A stretch of DNA of 18,341 nucleotides from an uncultured Bacteriovorax sp. (GCA_946482295.1 CAMLRB010000049.1:1-18341); one strand, 5' to 3'; counted from the stretch's first letter, positions 1 to 7,956 are shown. The notes: a model not told the origin generated them from the letters alone. A program made the numbers and translations.

Positions 1-1
1 C

Positions 2-82
2 GGGCCAGGTGTAGCCTTTTTGTTAGTGCTCTTAGCACATGCTTGGATAATAAAGAGGAAACCTAAAAGTAATATTGTTTGA
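2..82 (+). CDS. C-terminal tail of a membrane protein (partial)
   Basis: The frame is open from the left edge and ends at TGA 80-82. The 26 visible residues are a hydrophobic run (VAFLLVLLAHAWII) followed by a basic tail, KRKPKSNIV. This is the pattern of a last transmembrane helix with its positive end in the cytoplasm. It could be the last helix of a multi-pass transporter or a C-terminal anchor, and the visible part does not say which. No clear terminator follows. The 130 bases to the next gene hold only weak hairpins. The call rests on composition and reading frame alone. Confidence 0.4.
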   Translation, partial: GPGVAFLLVLLAHAWIIKRKPKSNIV

Positions 83-159
83 TGTTTTTGCATGCAGGCA
101 TTATGAAGCAAAATGAGATGAGAAAGTGGGAAAGTGTAATTTTTCCATGGTGGTGTTGG

Positions 160-196
160 AAAAATAAACAAAGAAGGGAGCCGAAGCTCCCTTCTT
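160..196 (-). terminator. Rho-independent terminator of the 214-582 gene
   Basis: AAGAAGGGAGC (171-181) and GCTCCCTTCTT (186-196) form a perfect 11-bp stem. Read on the minus strand the loop is TTCG closed by a C-G pair, the very stable cUUCGg tetraloop. TGTTTATTTTT follows on that strand. It lies 18 bases past the stop codon of the minus-strand gene. The plus direction has no good U tract. Confidence 0.85.
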
Positions 197-213
197 AATA
201 TATAGAGAGTTCG

Positions 214-582
214 TTATTCGATATTATCGATTGCTTTTAAAGTCTGGTTCATTGAAGCTTCTAGCTTTCTAGCAAGGGCCATTTCTTGTTGGAATCTAAT
301 TTGTTCCATCTTCTTTTCAACCATGATTCTATTTCTCTCTTCTAATCTCTCTCTATAGAGTTTCAATTTTTCAGATTGAGTCAGTCTTTTTTGTTTTACA
401 ACAACACGTTTTCGAGCTGGCGCCGGTGCAGGAGCAACAGTCTCTTCAGTTTGATATTGACCTTCGATATTAAGAGTTGGCGCTTGAATGGCCTCATCAG
501 CAAGTGTTAATTCATCTTGGATCGCAGTTTCTGCTTGAACACCAGCAGACAATAATAAGCTTAAAAGCATTAATGATTTCAT
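214..582 (-). CDS. Small secreted coiled-coil protein of unknown function
   Basis: The start is placed at 582, not at the ATG 27 codons further upstream. GGGGG sits four bases before it, and the product then begins with a clean Sec signal peptide (MKSLMLLSLLLSAGVQA, cleavage predicted after A17). The mature part of about 105 residues is acidic at first (residues 18-50). It then has a Pro-Ala linker (APAPAPA, about 51-57), a basic stretch (RKRVVVKQKR), and a highly charged helical segment from about residue 68 to 117 that looks like a coiled coil. There is no Cys in the mature part and no lipobox, so it should be soluble in the periplasm or outside the cell. I do not recognise a family. It is a single-gene unit with its own terminator, divergent from the 827-1468 lipoprotein gene. 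Confidence 0.75.
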   Translation of the reverse strand: MKSLMLLSLLLSAGVQAETAIQDELTLADEAIQAPTLNIEGQYQTEETVAPAPAPARKRVVVKQKRLTQSEKLKLYRERLEERNRIMVEKKMEQIRFQQEMALARKLEASMNQTLKAIDNIE

Positions 583-760
583 AGAACCCCCATTTAATTT
601 CTTGGGCGGTTTTAAATCGCACCACTTGAAGAGTAAAGGACTCTGTAAAAAAGAAAGTGGCACTAGATAATTTTTTAAATTGGTTGCATAGTGGCCCCAG
701 TTTTCAAAAAAATTTGTGGAAAACTGAGTGATCTAGTTGAAATATGAAAAATTAAAAAAT

Positions 761-776
761 TGGCATAGGCCTTGCT
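761..776 (+). promoter_or_regulatory. Candidate sigma-54 (-24/-12) promoter
   Basis: TGGCAT, five bases, then TTGCT matches the sigma-54 consensus TGGCAC-N5-TTGCW at all but one base. The invariant GG (762-763) and GC (774-775) are exactly ten bases apart. Transcription would start near 787, giving a leader of about 40 bases before the lipoprotein ATG at 827. The run of A and T just upstream (740-760) is also typical. No activator-binding repeat was identified. Confidence 0.55.
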
Positions 777-788
777 GTTAGAGTGGTC

Positions 789-819
789 GTGTCGGTGTCA
801 GACACTAATTCTGAGGGGG
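789..819 (+). promoter_or_regulatory. Leader dyad and G-rich ribosome binding site
   Basis: GTGTC occurs twice (789-793 and 795-799) and GACAC once (801-805), so either copy can pair with it to form a short hairpin or a DNA dyad. GAGGGGG (813-819) is the Shine-Dalgarno site, seven bases before ATG 827. A hairpin a short way upstream of a G-run Shine-Dalgarno also occurs at 7037-7052 and 8146-8160. Confidence 0.45.
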
Positions 820-826
820 ATTACAA

Positions 827-1468
827 ATGAAAAAATTAGCGCTAATTCTTGGAGTACTTCTACTATCATCTTCATGCCACGAACTTGGTGGTCGCTTAAA
901 TGTTGTTGATTCTTTAACAGTTAAGAAGAAACATGGTTTCTTAAATTTAAAAACTTCTAAAGTAGAATTGAAAGCTGGTAACTATTCAGCTGTTCTTAAA
1001 ATCATCAGCGATAGCAACATCACTCTAAAGCTTGAAGGTGGAAATCTTGGAAAAGAAATCCTAGTACCAATTAAGTCAGAGAGCGATCTCGACATTCCAG
1101 TAAATGGTAAATTTGCTATTCTTGGTGAAAAAATTGGTCAGCCATTTGATGTAGTTGGAAATATCAATACAGACTACAGCTACTCTGATCAATATCATGC
1201 TGTTGAGTCTTGTACTTGGACGACTAAAGAAAACCGTTGTGAAAAAGTTTGTGTAGGTGAGCCAAGAAAATGTGATGTTGTTTGTAAAGAAATCACAATC
1301 ACGCACGAAGGTCGTAAAGATGTAACTTACCACTACATGTACACAAAACGTGATGTTCAGTTAGAGCTTATGAGATCAGGTTCAACTGCACTAGCAGGAA
1401 CAATCAATGCTAATTCACACACAAGTGATAGAATTACTGATCACGAAAGCCTTTGCCGAATTAGATAA
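827..1468 (+). CDS. Cys-rich putative lipoprotein, unknown function
   Basis: The 213-residue product starts with a lysine pair and a hydrophobic core ending in LLLSSSC. This suggests a lipoprotein signal with C17 as the lipidated residue. The usual Leu at -3 is a Ser, so the lipobox is imperfect. Residues about 30-115 alternate polar and hydrophobic residues in short strands and look like a beta domain. A compact cysteine cluster follows: C129, C138, C142, C149, C153 (spacing X8, X3, X6, X3), with C210 near the end. In an exported protein these are most likely disulfides, although metal binding is possible. GAGGGGG with a seven-base spacer fixes the start. The gene stands alone behind a sigma-54-like promoter and ends in a strong terminator. 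Family not recognised. Confidence 0.8.
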   Translation: MKKLALILGVLLLSSSCHELGGRLNVVDSLTVKKKHGFLNLKTSKVELKAGNYSAVLKIISDSNITLKLEGGNLGKEILVPIKSESDLDIPVNGKFAILGEKIGQPFDVVGNINTDYSYSDQYHAVESCTWTTKENRCEKVCVGEPRKCDVVCKEITITHEGRKDVTYHYMYTKRDVQLELMRSGSTALAGTINANSHTSDRITDHESLCRIR

Positions 1469-1474
1469 TTGACC

Positions 1475-1506
1475 AAAAAAAAGCCCTCTTTCGAGGGCTT
1501 TTTTGT
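1475..1506. terminator. Bidirectional terminator between the lipoprotein gene and icd
   Basis: AAGCCCTC (1481-1488) pairs with GAGGGCTT (1493-1500), and flanking A and T runs extend the stem. On the plus strand the hairpin is followed by a T-rich run. On the minus strand the loop is GAAA and eight T residues follow. Two convergent genes end on either side (1468 and 1509), so it serves both. Confidence 0.9.
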
Positions 1507-1508
1507 TT

Positions 1509-2735
1509 TTACATTGAAAGTGATTTTTTTAAATTTTCATCAAGAGCATCAAGGAACTTCTCAGTTGTTAAATACTGATCGGCCGTGACTTTCTCGCCAT
1601 AAATACATACAGCAAGATCTTTCGTCATTTTTCCTGATTCAACAGTTTCAACACAAACTTTTTCTAGTGTTTCACAGAAGTGGATAAGTTCTTTGTTATT
1701 ATCTAGCTTTCCTCTATGTCCTAGACCGCGAGTCCAAGCGAAGATTGAAGCAATTGGGTTAGTAGAAGTAGGTTTTCCTTGCTGGTGCATACGATAGTGG
1801 CGAGTAACCGTTCCGTGAGCAGCTTCAGCTTCCATCGTTTTCCCGTCTGGAGTAACAAGAACAGAGGTCATTAAACCAAGAGAGCCGAAACCTTGAGCTA
1901 CTGTATCTGATTGAACGTCACCGTCATAGTTCTTACATGCCCAAACGAAGTTTCCGTTCCATTTAAGAGCAGATGCCACCATATCGTCGATGAGTCTGTG
2001 TTCGTAAACGATTCCAAGTGACTCAAACTTCTTCTTGTAATCAGCATTGTAGATTTCTTCAAAGATATCTTTAAAACGACCATCATACTTCTTAAGAATT
2101 GTATTTTTAGAAGAAAAATAAAGAGGCCATTTCTTAGAAAGGGCCATGTTGAAACAAGAGTGGGCGAAACCACGGATTGATTCTTCAGTGTTATACATAG
2201 AAAGAGCAACACCTGGACCTTTAAAGTTATAAACTTCTTTTTCGATTTTGTCGCCGTTTTCTCCAACGAAAGTAATCGTTAATTTTCCTTGTCCAGGAAC
2301 GACGAAATCAGTTGCACGGTATTGGTCACCGAAAGCGTGACGACCGATCATGATTGGCGCTGTCCAGTTTGGAACGAGTCTTGGAACGTTTTTACAGATG
2401 ATAGGTTCACGGAAAACAGTTCCATCCAGAATATTTCTGATTGTACCGTTTGGTGACTTCCACATTTCTTTCAAGTTGAATTCTTTTACGCGAGCTTCAT
2501 CAGGTGTGATCGTCGCGCACTTGATACCAACGTTATATTTTTTGATAGCTTCAGCTGCATCAACAGTGACTTGGTCATTTGTTTGATCTCTGTGTTCCAT
2601 ACCTAAGTCGAAATATTTAATATCTACATCTAGGTAAGGGAGGATGAGTTTTTCTTTGATAAATTTCCAGATAATTCTGGTCATTTCATCGCCATCAAGC
2701 TCCACCACAGGGCCCACCACTTTAATCTTTTTCAT
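1509..2735 (-). CDS. icd: NADP-dependent isocitrate dehydrogenase, eukaryote-type homodimer
   Basis: The enzyme oxidatively decarboxylates isocitrate to 2-oxoglutarate in the TCA cycle, making NADPH in the cytoplasm. The sequence follows the human IDH1/IDH2 class (about 410 residues), not the E. coli Icd class. Visible motifs, numbered from M1 at 2741, are ELDGDEMTR near the N-terminus, SPNGTIRN (96-103), [14 protein letters not shown] with the substrate-binding Arg134 (human IDH1 R132), LIDDMVA (250-256), YDGDVQSD with metal-binding Asp275 and Asp279, and the NADP-binding HGTVTRH (309-315). All key residues are intact. ATG occurs at 2741 and 2735. AAGGA lies eight bases before the second but only two before the first, so 2735 (408 residues) is preferred. 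It is a single-gene unit. An imperfect TTGATA (-35-like) box lies upstream without a convincing -10. Confidence 0.97.
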   Translation of the reverse strand: MKKIKVVGPVVELDGDEMTRIIWKFIKEKLILPYLDVDIKYFDLGMEHRDQTNDQVTVDAAEAIKKYNVGIKCATITPDEARVKEFNLKEMWKSPNGTIRNILDGTVFREPIICKNVPRLVPNWTAPIMIGRHAFGDQYRATDFVVPGQGKLTITFVGENGDKIEKEVYNFKGPGVALSMYNTEESIRGFAHSCFNMALSKKWPLYFSSKNTILKKYDGRFKDIFEEIYNADYKKKFESLGIVYEHRLIDDMVASALKWNGNFVWACKNYDGDVQSDTVAQGFGSLGLMTSVLVTPDGKTMEAEAAHGTVTRHYRMHQQGKPTSTNPIASIFAWTRGLGHRGKLDNNKELIHFCETLEKVCVETVESGKMTKDLAVCIYGEKVTADQYLTTEKFLDALDENLKKSLSM

Positions 2736-2803
2736 GCGCATATTCCTTATAGTTATTGAGAATTTTGCCAGATGATATCAAGCCTAGAGAAGCAAATAAA
2801 GCT

Positions 2804-2834
2804 TAAAAATGAAGAGCACAGGTGAGTTCCTGTG
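2804..2834 (-). terminator. Weak possible terminator of the receiver gene
   Basis: CACAGG (2817-2822) and CCTGTG (2829-2834) form a six-base stem. Reading on the minus strand, CTCTTCATTTTT follows. The stem is short, the U run is interrupted, and it lies about 70 bases past the stop at 2902. It is the only candidate before the icd upstream region. Confidence 0.35.
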
Positions 2835-2901
2835 GAGAGAAACACTTAGAAAAAGAGATTTATTTATTGTTGCCGTAGGCTAAGAATGGTCCAAGAATGG
2901 G

Positions 2902-3312
2902 TTAAGAAGCTTTGAGTGTTTTGAGGGCTAAATAGTGCTTACGCACTCTTTCAACAACAGGAAGCATGTTGTTTGATTGGAGAATAAAATCATTGGCCCC
3001 AATCATAATCATGTCACAGACAGCTTCTTCATCATTATTTTTAGAAATGTAGAGGATAGGCATTTCAGTTTTTGTGCGCGAGAGGCGAGAGATGGAGACA
3101 ATTTCATCAGCTGGCATATCGCTCATGTTTTCATGACAGATGACCATATCGATTCCATTGCGAAGTCTTTCTAAAAGATGAAGGAAATGAAAACCACCGC
3201 TGGCAAATTCCACACTAAATCCTTCAATGCGAAGTTTAGCCGCTAGATTGTTGCGGTAATTGACATTTTCACTGAGGATCATAATTTTAAAATCGTTTTC
3301 TTTTATACTCAT
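2902..3312 (-). CDS. Stand-alone degenerate response-regulator receiver (pseudo-receiver)
   Basis: The 136-residue product has the length and pattern of one CheY-like domain. Strand 1 is KIMILSEN, helix 1 is NYRNNLAAKLRIEGF, strand 3 is GIDMVICHENMSDMPADE, strand 4 is MPILYISKN and strand 5 is ANDFILQS. Aligned to CheY, the acidic pair D12/D13 becomes S14/E15, the phospho-acceptor D57 becomes H60, T87 becomes S90, and K109-P110 becomes Q112-S113. It should therefore not be phosphorylated in the normal way and probably works by protein contacts. There is no output domain and no signal peptide. Its ATG begins one base after the stop of the 1183-residue gene and no Shine-Dalgarno is visible, so translation is probably coupled to that gene. 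The role is unknown. Confidence 0.85.
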   Translation of the reverse strand: MSIKENDFKIMILSENVNYRNNLAAKLRIEGFSVEFASGGFHFLHLLERLRNGIDMVICHENMSDMPADEIVSISRLSRTKTEMPILYISKNNDEEAVCDMIMIGANDFILQSNNMLPVVERVRKHYLALKTLKAS

Positions 3313-3313
3313 T

Positions 3314-6300
3314 TTATTTTTTATATTTTTTTACTGCATTGGTAACGAGTTCTTCAGCTTCTTCTGCAATTTTCTTTTCTACTTCGGGTGTTCTTTGCAT
3401 TGACTTAAATTTCGGAAGCAGAATATGTTCCTTGATGTAAGCTTCTGCTTTTTTACCTTCTTCAGTTAAACGAACCTTTTCCCATTCAAAAGACTCTTTA
3501 CCGTAGAGCATTTTTCCAAAGAATGATTTCACGCCGCTCATTTTGTTTATTTGCGTTTGAACACCTGTTCTTAAAATTTGTTCACCAAATTTTGGAGAAT
3601 TCGCAAGAACATTCACAACTCTATCTTTTATGGCCACCATTTCAGGTTCGAGTACTTTAAAATCGGCTTGATGAATGAGTGCTGGTCGAAGCATCTTATC
3701 CATTACAGCTTTTTTAATTTCTTCACCTTCTGGTGAATTGAAAATGTCTTCGAAATTCTGACGTTGAAGAAGCATTTCTTTTAAATCATTAGGCACATCT
3801 TCTTCTGGAATCATAGTGAAAGCTTTTTTAACTTCACCTTGAACCATTGACTTGATGAATTGATCAAGAGTTCCATGCTCATAAAGGAAGTTGATGAGTT
3901 CTTCACGGGACTTTGGGTTGCTCGCAATATCTTGAAGATCTGTAGAGAGTTTATTCAGAACTCCATCTAAAGTAGATTTCGCGTTTTCAGGATTGTATTC
4001 GATGTATTGAGCAAACATAACAGCAACAGGTTTCAAAATCGAATCAACGTTTTTATCCATGACTGGAGTGTAGGGTGAAGTTGGAAGCAGCACACTTAAA
4101 CATGGAATAAATGCTGAGAACTCACGCTTAAGCATAAGTGTTGCAGCATCTTTTTTATCCGTACTCATCCAGCCATTAAGGCTGTTTCGCACAAGGGCCG
4201 TACCACGATCTTCAAGACCTGTTGTACAAACAGTAAGTTTATCAGTTAAACCTTCGCTCATTTTGATTGATTTGAGACCATCAAGACAAGAAGCGTACTT
4301 GGCCACGATTTCATCAATGTTCTTTTTCTGAGCTGCAAATTCTTCAGAACCTAGAGCTGACTTCAAGAGATGGTTAAGTTTTAAAGTCCCTAATTCTTTG
4401 GCAAACTTCAGAGCATATTGTTTTGTACATTCGTCAAGATGAGCACTGAGAGCATCACCAGCAAGTTTAGTCGTTGTACATTGAATAAGTGAATCTTCAA
4501 CTGGTTTAAGCTCTGGCGGCATTTTATCAGCGTTCAACTGAGCTTTAGTTTCGGTGCGACCGTAGTTAAGAACAATTGTTTGAGTCGCTTCACGTTTTAA
4601 TTCATCAATACATCTGCCCTGTTTGTCAGATGGAGTAGATGACATACATTTTTTGAAATCACCGATTACTTTTGAACGAATCTGTTCACGGAGTGGAGAT
4701 AAGTTCTGACCTGGGCGATCTTTTAAATAAGTGTTGAGAGAAGAATCAATTTGATCCTGTCCTACATCTAGAGTAGTCGATCCAGAAATTTTGTCAGAAC
4801 AGACGTAGAGATTTTTCGTGTAGTCGCTGATTGAAAAATCAGATGAAGCTTTTGTATCTAAACATTGAGTGAGGCTGAGTTTAAATTTCTTTTCAACTTC
4901 TTTCCTATCTGCTTCGCGACCTGCATACATGTCGCCAACTGATTTTTTGAATTGAAGATCACCAAAATACATTGCAATGTCTTTAATAGCCGTTTTGGCA
5001 CAGACGTTAACTTTATCCATTGCTTTTGATTGCGATTTTTTATCCAGGCAAACCTGAGTACGCTCGTTGAGTCCTTTGATAAAGAGATTAACATCGTTTT
5101 GGGTTAGGCCGAATGCTTGAGGGCCTCCACTCTTTTTAAGGTAGGCGTTTACTTCTTTATCAAATCCGATTGTCGTAATTTGTTTTGCGGCCTTAAGTGT
5201 AAGTTCATCACCACACTTATCAATAAGTTCATCAGTTGGTGCTGGCCCCAGACATTTTGCAAATTGATCCTGTACAAGAGTTGAAAGTAGTTTATCCGTC
5301 TGTTCTTTGGTGAGCATGTCACTGGCAGTGTCTTTAATTTGATACGAAGCTACTTCAAGGGCGACTGAGCGAGTGAGTTTTGAAGAACAACCATCAATCT
5401 TTTGTGAGAGGTCGTTGGCTTCCGAAATATTCGATGGAAGCTCGTTTGATAAACATGAAGTGAGTGTAGTGATAGAGCTAGAGATGAGTTTATCACGACC
5501 ATTCATATCGGCAGGAACGGCAGAGTTTAATTTGAGTGAAGCGACTTTTCCTGAAAATGTCAGGATTGTTTTCTTTAGGCAAGCCTCTCTTGCCGCTGGA
5601 GCAAGGGAGTTGCTCCAGCACTCGTTAAGAATTGCAACACCTTCATTTCCAAGTTTCAAGCTCGCAGCTTTATCATTTTTAGCTGTAGAGTTTGCAGTAT
5701 CTTTTAGAGTTGCAGAAACTACAGTATAGACAACTTCGTTGGTAATAGTATTTTCGCAAACATCAATATCGAGCATACCATCTTTGCGAGCGTTCTTTGC
5801 TCTTTGTGATTCAGCACATTTTTTGAACTGAGCGCTTTTATCTGCTGCAAGTTTTTTTGCTTCAGCAGGAAGCATTATTGATGTCACAGCTTTTGTATTA
5901 GAAATTTTATCATTAACAAGATGACTACCGGTTGTACCTACTAGGTCATCTATACAACTCATGAATTGATCGCGTAGAGGATTCTTTGCTTTGCCGACAT
6001 TCTGAGTACATGTTTGGAAGGTTGGCCAAACTGCTTTTTTGATGGCCTGAGCACTTGCAACTGATGAAGCTTTTTCATTAATCGTTTTTGTAAGAGTTGT
6101 ATCTGTTACTTTGTTGATACCCGTTCTCATCGCTTCAAGTGCGCATTTTGTAACATCACTTGGAGCTGATTTCGTTTTTGTCAGACAAGTTTTATAAAGC
6201 TGAGTCTGACCTAGGAGAAAAGGTTGTTTTTCTTTTTCAGGTAGTGAGCTACTTAAATTAGACTTCGATAGCTCATAAACTATGCCAATACCCACACTTG

Positions 6301-6865
6301 GGACGAGGCTCGAAGTTAAAGCTTCTACGCAATGATTGGCGTCATATTGAGCATTAAGTGAGACTGCCATGCAATTATTAAAGGGCTCAACAAGTTTGCT
6401 GACCCAAATAGCTCTTCGTGTAGGATCTTCAACGCCTTCTTTCTCTAAAATTTTATCGGCTAATTTACCAATGAGTTTGTTACCTAGATGACCATAAAAA
6501 CTACTTAGTCCTGCATCTGTAATTTTTTGAACGCGAATAGTTTGCCCATTACGAACGACAGATTCAGTCAGGTGGTTGTAAATGCCATCTTGTGCGACGT
6601 AATCGACAAAACGATCGAGTTCTGCGCGACTTCCAAAATATCCTTGAAGATCGTTTGCATAGGGAGCAATTGTATCTTTAACTTTCTTCTTTACATCAAT
6701 GTTGATGATGTCTCCGATTTTTGCTTCGGCCTTCGATTTCACATACTGAGTGAATTTGGATTTTCGTTGATAGGAAAGTGGGGTAATGAGCTCAATAGAA
6801 CTCAGCTCAGAAGAAAAGCTACTGAATGACAATCCTGTCAGTAATAATGCGAGAAAAATTTTCAT
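3314..6865 (-). CDS. Large exported protein with about 13 tandem cysteine-pair repeats
   Basis: The product is 1183 residues. A Sec signal peptide (MKIFLALLLTGLSFSSFSS) is followed by about 140 residues without Cys. Residues about 160-930 are built from units of roughly 63 residues. Each unit has an aromatic or aliphatic residue, two residues, a Cys, a gap of 11-21 residues, and a second Cys followed by a helix often holding Ala. The pairs are 165/179, 227/241, 286/304, 350/370, 416/429, 471/493, 538/551, 606/622, 668/689, 740/752, 796/813 and 860/880. C922 starts a 13th unit with no partner. All 25 cysteines fall in this scheme, so one disulfide per helical hairpin is likely. The last 250 residues are Cys-free, charged and helical, ending in KKYKK. 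AGGA seven bases before ATG 6865 supports the start. No family is recognised. It is the first gene of a two-gene unit with the pseudo-receiver. Confidence 0.9.
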   Translation of the reverse strand: MKIFLALLLTGLSFSSFSSELSSIELITPLSYQRKSKFTQYVKSKAEAKIGDIINIDVKKKVKDTIAPYANDLQGYFGSRAELDRFVDYVAQDGIYNHLTESVVRNGQTIRVQKITDAGLSSFYGHLGNKLIGKLADKILEKEGVEDPTRRAIWVSKLVEPFNNCMAVSLNAQYDANHCVEALTSSLVPSVGIGIVYELSKSNLSSSLPEKEKQPFLLGQTQLYKTCLTKTKSAPSDVTKCALEAMRTGINKVTDTTLTKTINEKASSVASAQAIKKAVWPTFQTCTQNVGKAKNPLRDQFMSCIDDLVGTTGSHLVNDKISNTKAVTSIMLPAEAKKLAADKSAQFKKCAESQRAKNARKDGMLDIDVCENTITNEVVYTVVSATLKDTANSTAKNDKAASLKLGNEGVAILNECWSNSLAPAAREACLKKTILTFSGKVASLKLNSAVPADMNGRDKLISSSITTLTSCLSNELPSNISEANDLSQKIDGCSSKLTRSVALEVASYQIKDTASDMLTKEQTDKLLSTLVQDQFAKCLGPAPTDELIDKCGDELTLKAAKQITTIGFDKEVNAYLKKSGGPQAFGLTQNDVNLFIKGLNERTQVCLDKKSQSKAMDKVNVCAKTAIKDIAMYFGDLQFKKSVGDMYAGREADRKEVEKKFKLSLTQCLDTKASSDFSISDYTKNLYVCSDKISGSTTLDVGQDQIDSSLNTYLKDRPGQNLSPLREQIRSKVIGDFKKCMSSTPSDKQGRCIDELKREATQTIVLNYGRTETKAQLNADKMPPELKPVEDSLIQCTTTKLAGDALSAHLDECTKQYALKFAKELGTLKLNHLLKSALGSEEFAAQKKNIDEIVAKYASCLDGLKSIKMSEGLTDKLTVCTTGLEDRGTALVRNSLNGWMSTDKKDAATLMLKREFSAFIPCLSVLLPTSPYTPVMDKNVDSILKPVAVMFAQYIEYNPENAKSTLDGVLNKLSTDLQDIASNPKSREELINFLYEHGTLDQFIKSMVQGEVKKAFTMIPEEDVPNDLKEMLLQRQNFEDIFNSPEGEEIKKAVMDKMLRPALIHQADFKVLEPEMVAIKDRVVNVLANSPKFGEQILRTGVQTQINKMSGVKSFFGKMLYGKESFEWEKVRLTEEGKKAEAYIKEHILLPKFKSMQRTPEVEKKIAEEAEELVTNAVKKYKK
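4100..6373 (-). repeat. Thirteen-unit tandem repeat region inside the 1183-residue protein
   Basis: First cysteines of successive units lie at residues 165, 227, 286, 350, 416, 471, 538, 606, 668, 740, 796, 860 and 922. The steps are 55-72 residues, about 63 on average. The units share the cysteine frame and helical character but little exact sequence, so the expansion is old and no DNA-level repeat is obvious. Confidence 0.8.
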
Positions 6866-6926
6866 GACCCATTCCTAAACTAGGACTCTTTGTGGTTTAA
6901 CGGCATTTCTTGGCCCAAACTTTAAA

Positions 6927-6944
6927 CGTTTTGGTGCCAAAACG
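6927..6944. promoter_or_regulatory. 18-bp dyad, candidate operator
   Basis: CGTTTTGG and CCAAAACG are perfect 8-base arms around TG. A smaller relative, TTGG-C-CCAA, lies at 6910-6918. The dyad lies in the divergent region, 61 bases before the minus-strand ATG at 6865 and 130 bases before the plus-strand ATG at 7075. Its position would suit repression of the minus-strand operon. The binding protein is unknown. Confidence 0.45.
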
Positions 6945-6951
6945 AGTCTGA

Positions 6952-6982
6952 ATTATGTGTAAGATTCGGAAAAGACTTACAA
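6952..6982 (-). promoter_or_regulatory. Weak candidate promoter for the Cys-repeat operon
   Basis: On the minus strand CATAAT (6952-6957) resembles a -10 box. TTGTAA (6977-6982) could be a -35 box, but the 19-base spacing is long. Transcription would start near 6945, at the edge of the 18-bp dyad. The -35 candidate overlaps a block conserved upstream of both lipoprotein genes, so it may belong to those instead. Confidence 0.25.
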
Positions 6983-7069
6983 ATGACTAAAAAAATCGAC
7001 TTCTTTTTTTTGTAATGTTACTTGAACCAAAAATTAGTCGGGGAATCCCGACATTGACTCAAAGAGGGG
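6976..7069 (+). promoter_or_regulatory. Upstream region of lipoprotein 1 shared with its paralog
   Basis: The order is CTTACAA (6976), 13 bases, TCGACT (6996), 12 bases, AATGTTACTTG (7014), then a hairpin GTCGGG/CCCGAC with GAAT loop (7037-7052), TCAAAGAGGGG, and the start. The same blocks occur before the second lipoprotein gene at nearly the same spacing. The block therefore probably includes the promoter and leader. It does not fit a standard sigma-70 pair. GAGGGG (7064-7069) is five bases from ATG 7075. Confidence 0.55.
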
Positions 7070-7074
7070 TATTT

Positions 7075-7929
7075 ATGATGAAAGCTTTGCTTAAAATTTC
7101 TCTGTTAGCGATGATGGCAACTCTTGCAAGCTGCGGCGGCGGCGGCGGTGGATCAACTGGTGGTGGTTCTACTTATGGAACTTACTATTCTCCAAACATC
7201 TTAGCTTCAGAATTCGTTAACTCACTAAACTCAGTTGATGGAACTTACACATCACACGTTGAACTTTACACGAACGAAACTCTTCGTTCAGCAGCTCTAG
7301 GACAAGATGATTGGTTCGTTATCTGGGATGCAAAATACCAAGAGTACAAAGCTGTATCACTTCAATATATCCGTTCTATCACTTACTACGATTACTATTC
7401 TAACAACCGTGCAGTAGCTTCTGAATTCAGATCAATCGAAAGATCTGACATTCTTGGTGGCGAACTTAACGGTGATTACTACGGTAACGATTATGAAGTT
7501 GTTGATCGTCTTTCATCTGGATACTTCGAAGGAAGAAACTCTGGATACCTATACGAAGACGAAGCTTCTACTACAGACGTAAGCTTGCTAGCTCAAGAAC
7601 AAGAACAAAAGAAATTCTTCGACAAAGCAGCTAAGGTTTCTCTTGTATTCAACGTAAGCATCGAAACATCTATGTCAATGGTGACGTTAGGATCTAAAAT
7701 CGAAAAAATGCTTTCTCGCGGAAACGGGGAACTTACAGAACAAGATCAAGCTGCTGTTATGAACGATCTTAAATCTCTTACAGGTGTAAGCTTAGAAGAG
7801 ATGAAAGAAGCTTCAGAAAACAAAGCTAAAAAAGAAGAAGTGCTTGCTAAGGTTGCTGCTAAAGTTGGTACTTCAGCTCAAAACCTAGAGCAAAAATTCC
7901 TTCCAGAAGTTTTAGGAATTACTCTTTAA
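7075..7929 (+). CDS. Poly-Gly lipoprotein, paralog 1 of a tandem pair
   Basis: The 284-residue product has a lipoprotein signal ending LASC (C20 lipidated), then six Gly and a short Ser-Thr-Gly linker. The mature domain starts near NILASEF. Its middle is rich in Tyr and acidic residues, with motifs DDWFVI, YYDYYSNN and EGRNSGYLYEDE that recur in the paralog. The last 100 residues are helical, with AQEQEQKKFF, a segment around NGELTEQDQ, and the C-terminal FLPEVLGITL. No known domain is recognised. The start is at 7075, not 20 codons upstream. The Shine-Dalgarno spacing there equals that of the paralog, and the signal peptide then starts correctly. The Gly tether suggests an outer-membrane or surface lipoprotein, which is inference. 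It is transcribed alone, ending in a strong terminator. Confidence 0.85.
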   Translation: MMKALLKISLLAMMATLASCGGGGGGSTGGGSTYGTYYSPNILASEFVNSLNSVDGTYTSHVELYTNETLRSAALGQDDWFVIWDAKYQEYKAVSLQYIRSITYYDYYSNNRAVASEFRSIERSDILGGELNGDYYGNDYEVVDRLSSGYFEGRNSGYLYEDEASTTDVSLLAQEQEQKKFFDKAAKVSLVFNVSIETSMSMVTLGSKIEKMLSRGNGELTEQDQAAVMNDLKSLTGVSLEEMKEASENKAKKEEVLAKVAAKVGTSAQNLEQKFLPEVLGITL

Positions 7930-7956
7930 TTATTTCGTCTGTATTTTTTATAAAGG

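Noticed and set aside
89..96. Palindrome TGCATGCA near the left edge
   Set aside because: An eight-base palindrome is expected by chance and has no flanking structure or repeat.
1898..2586. Open frames on both strands inside icd
   Set aside because: They lie in alternative frames of a fully conserved enzyme gene, have no ribosome binding site, and their products are of random composition.
5373..5729. 118-codon plus-strand frame inside the Cys-repeat gene
   Set aside because: Antisense shadow of a long, strongly structured coding frame, with no promoter or ribosome binding site evidence.
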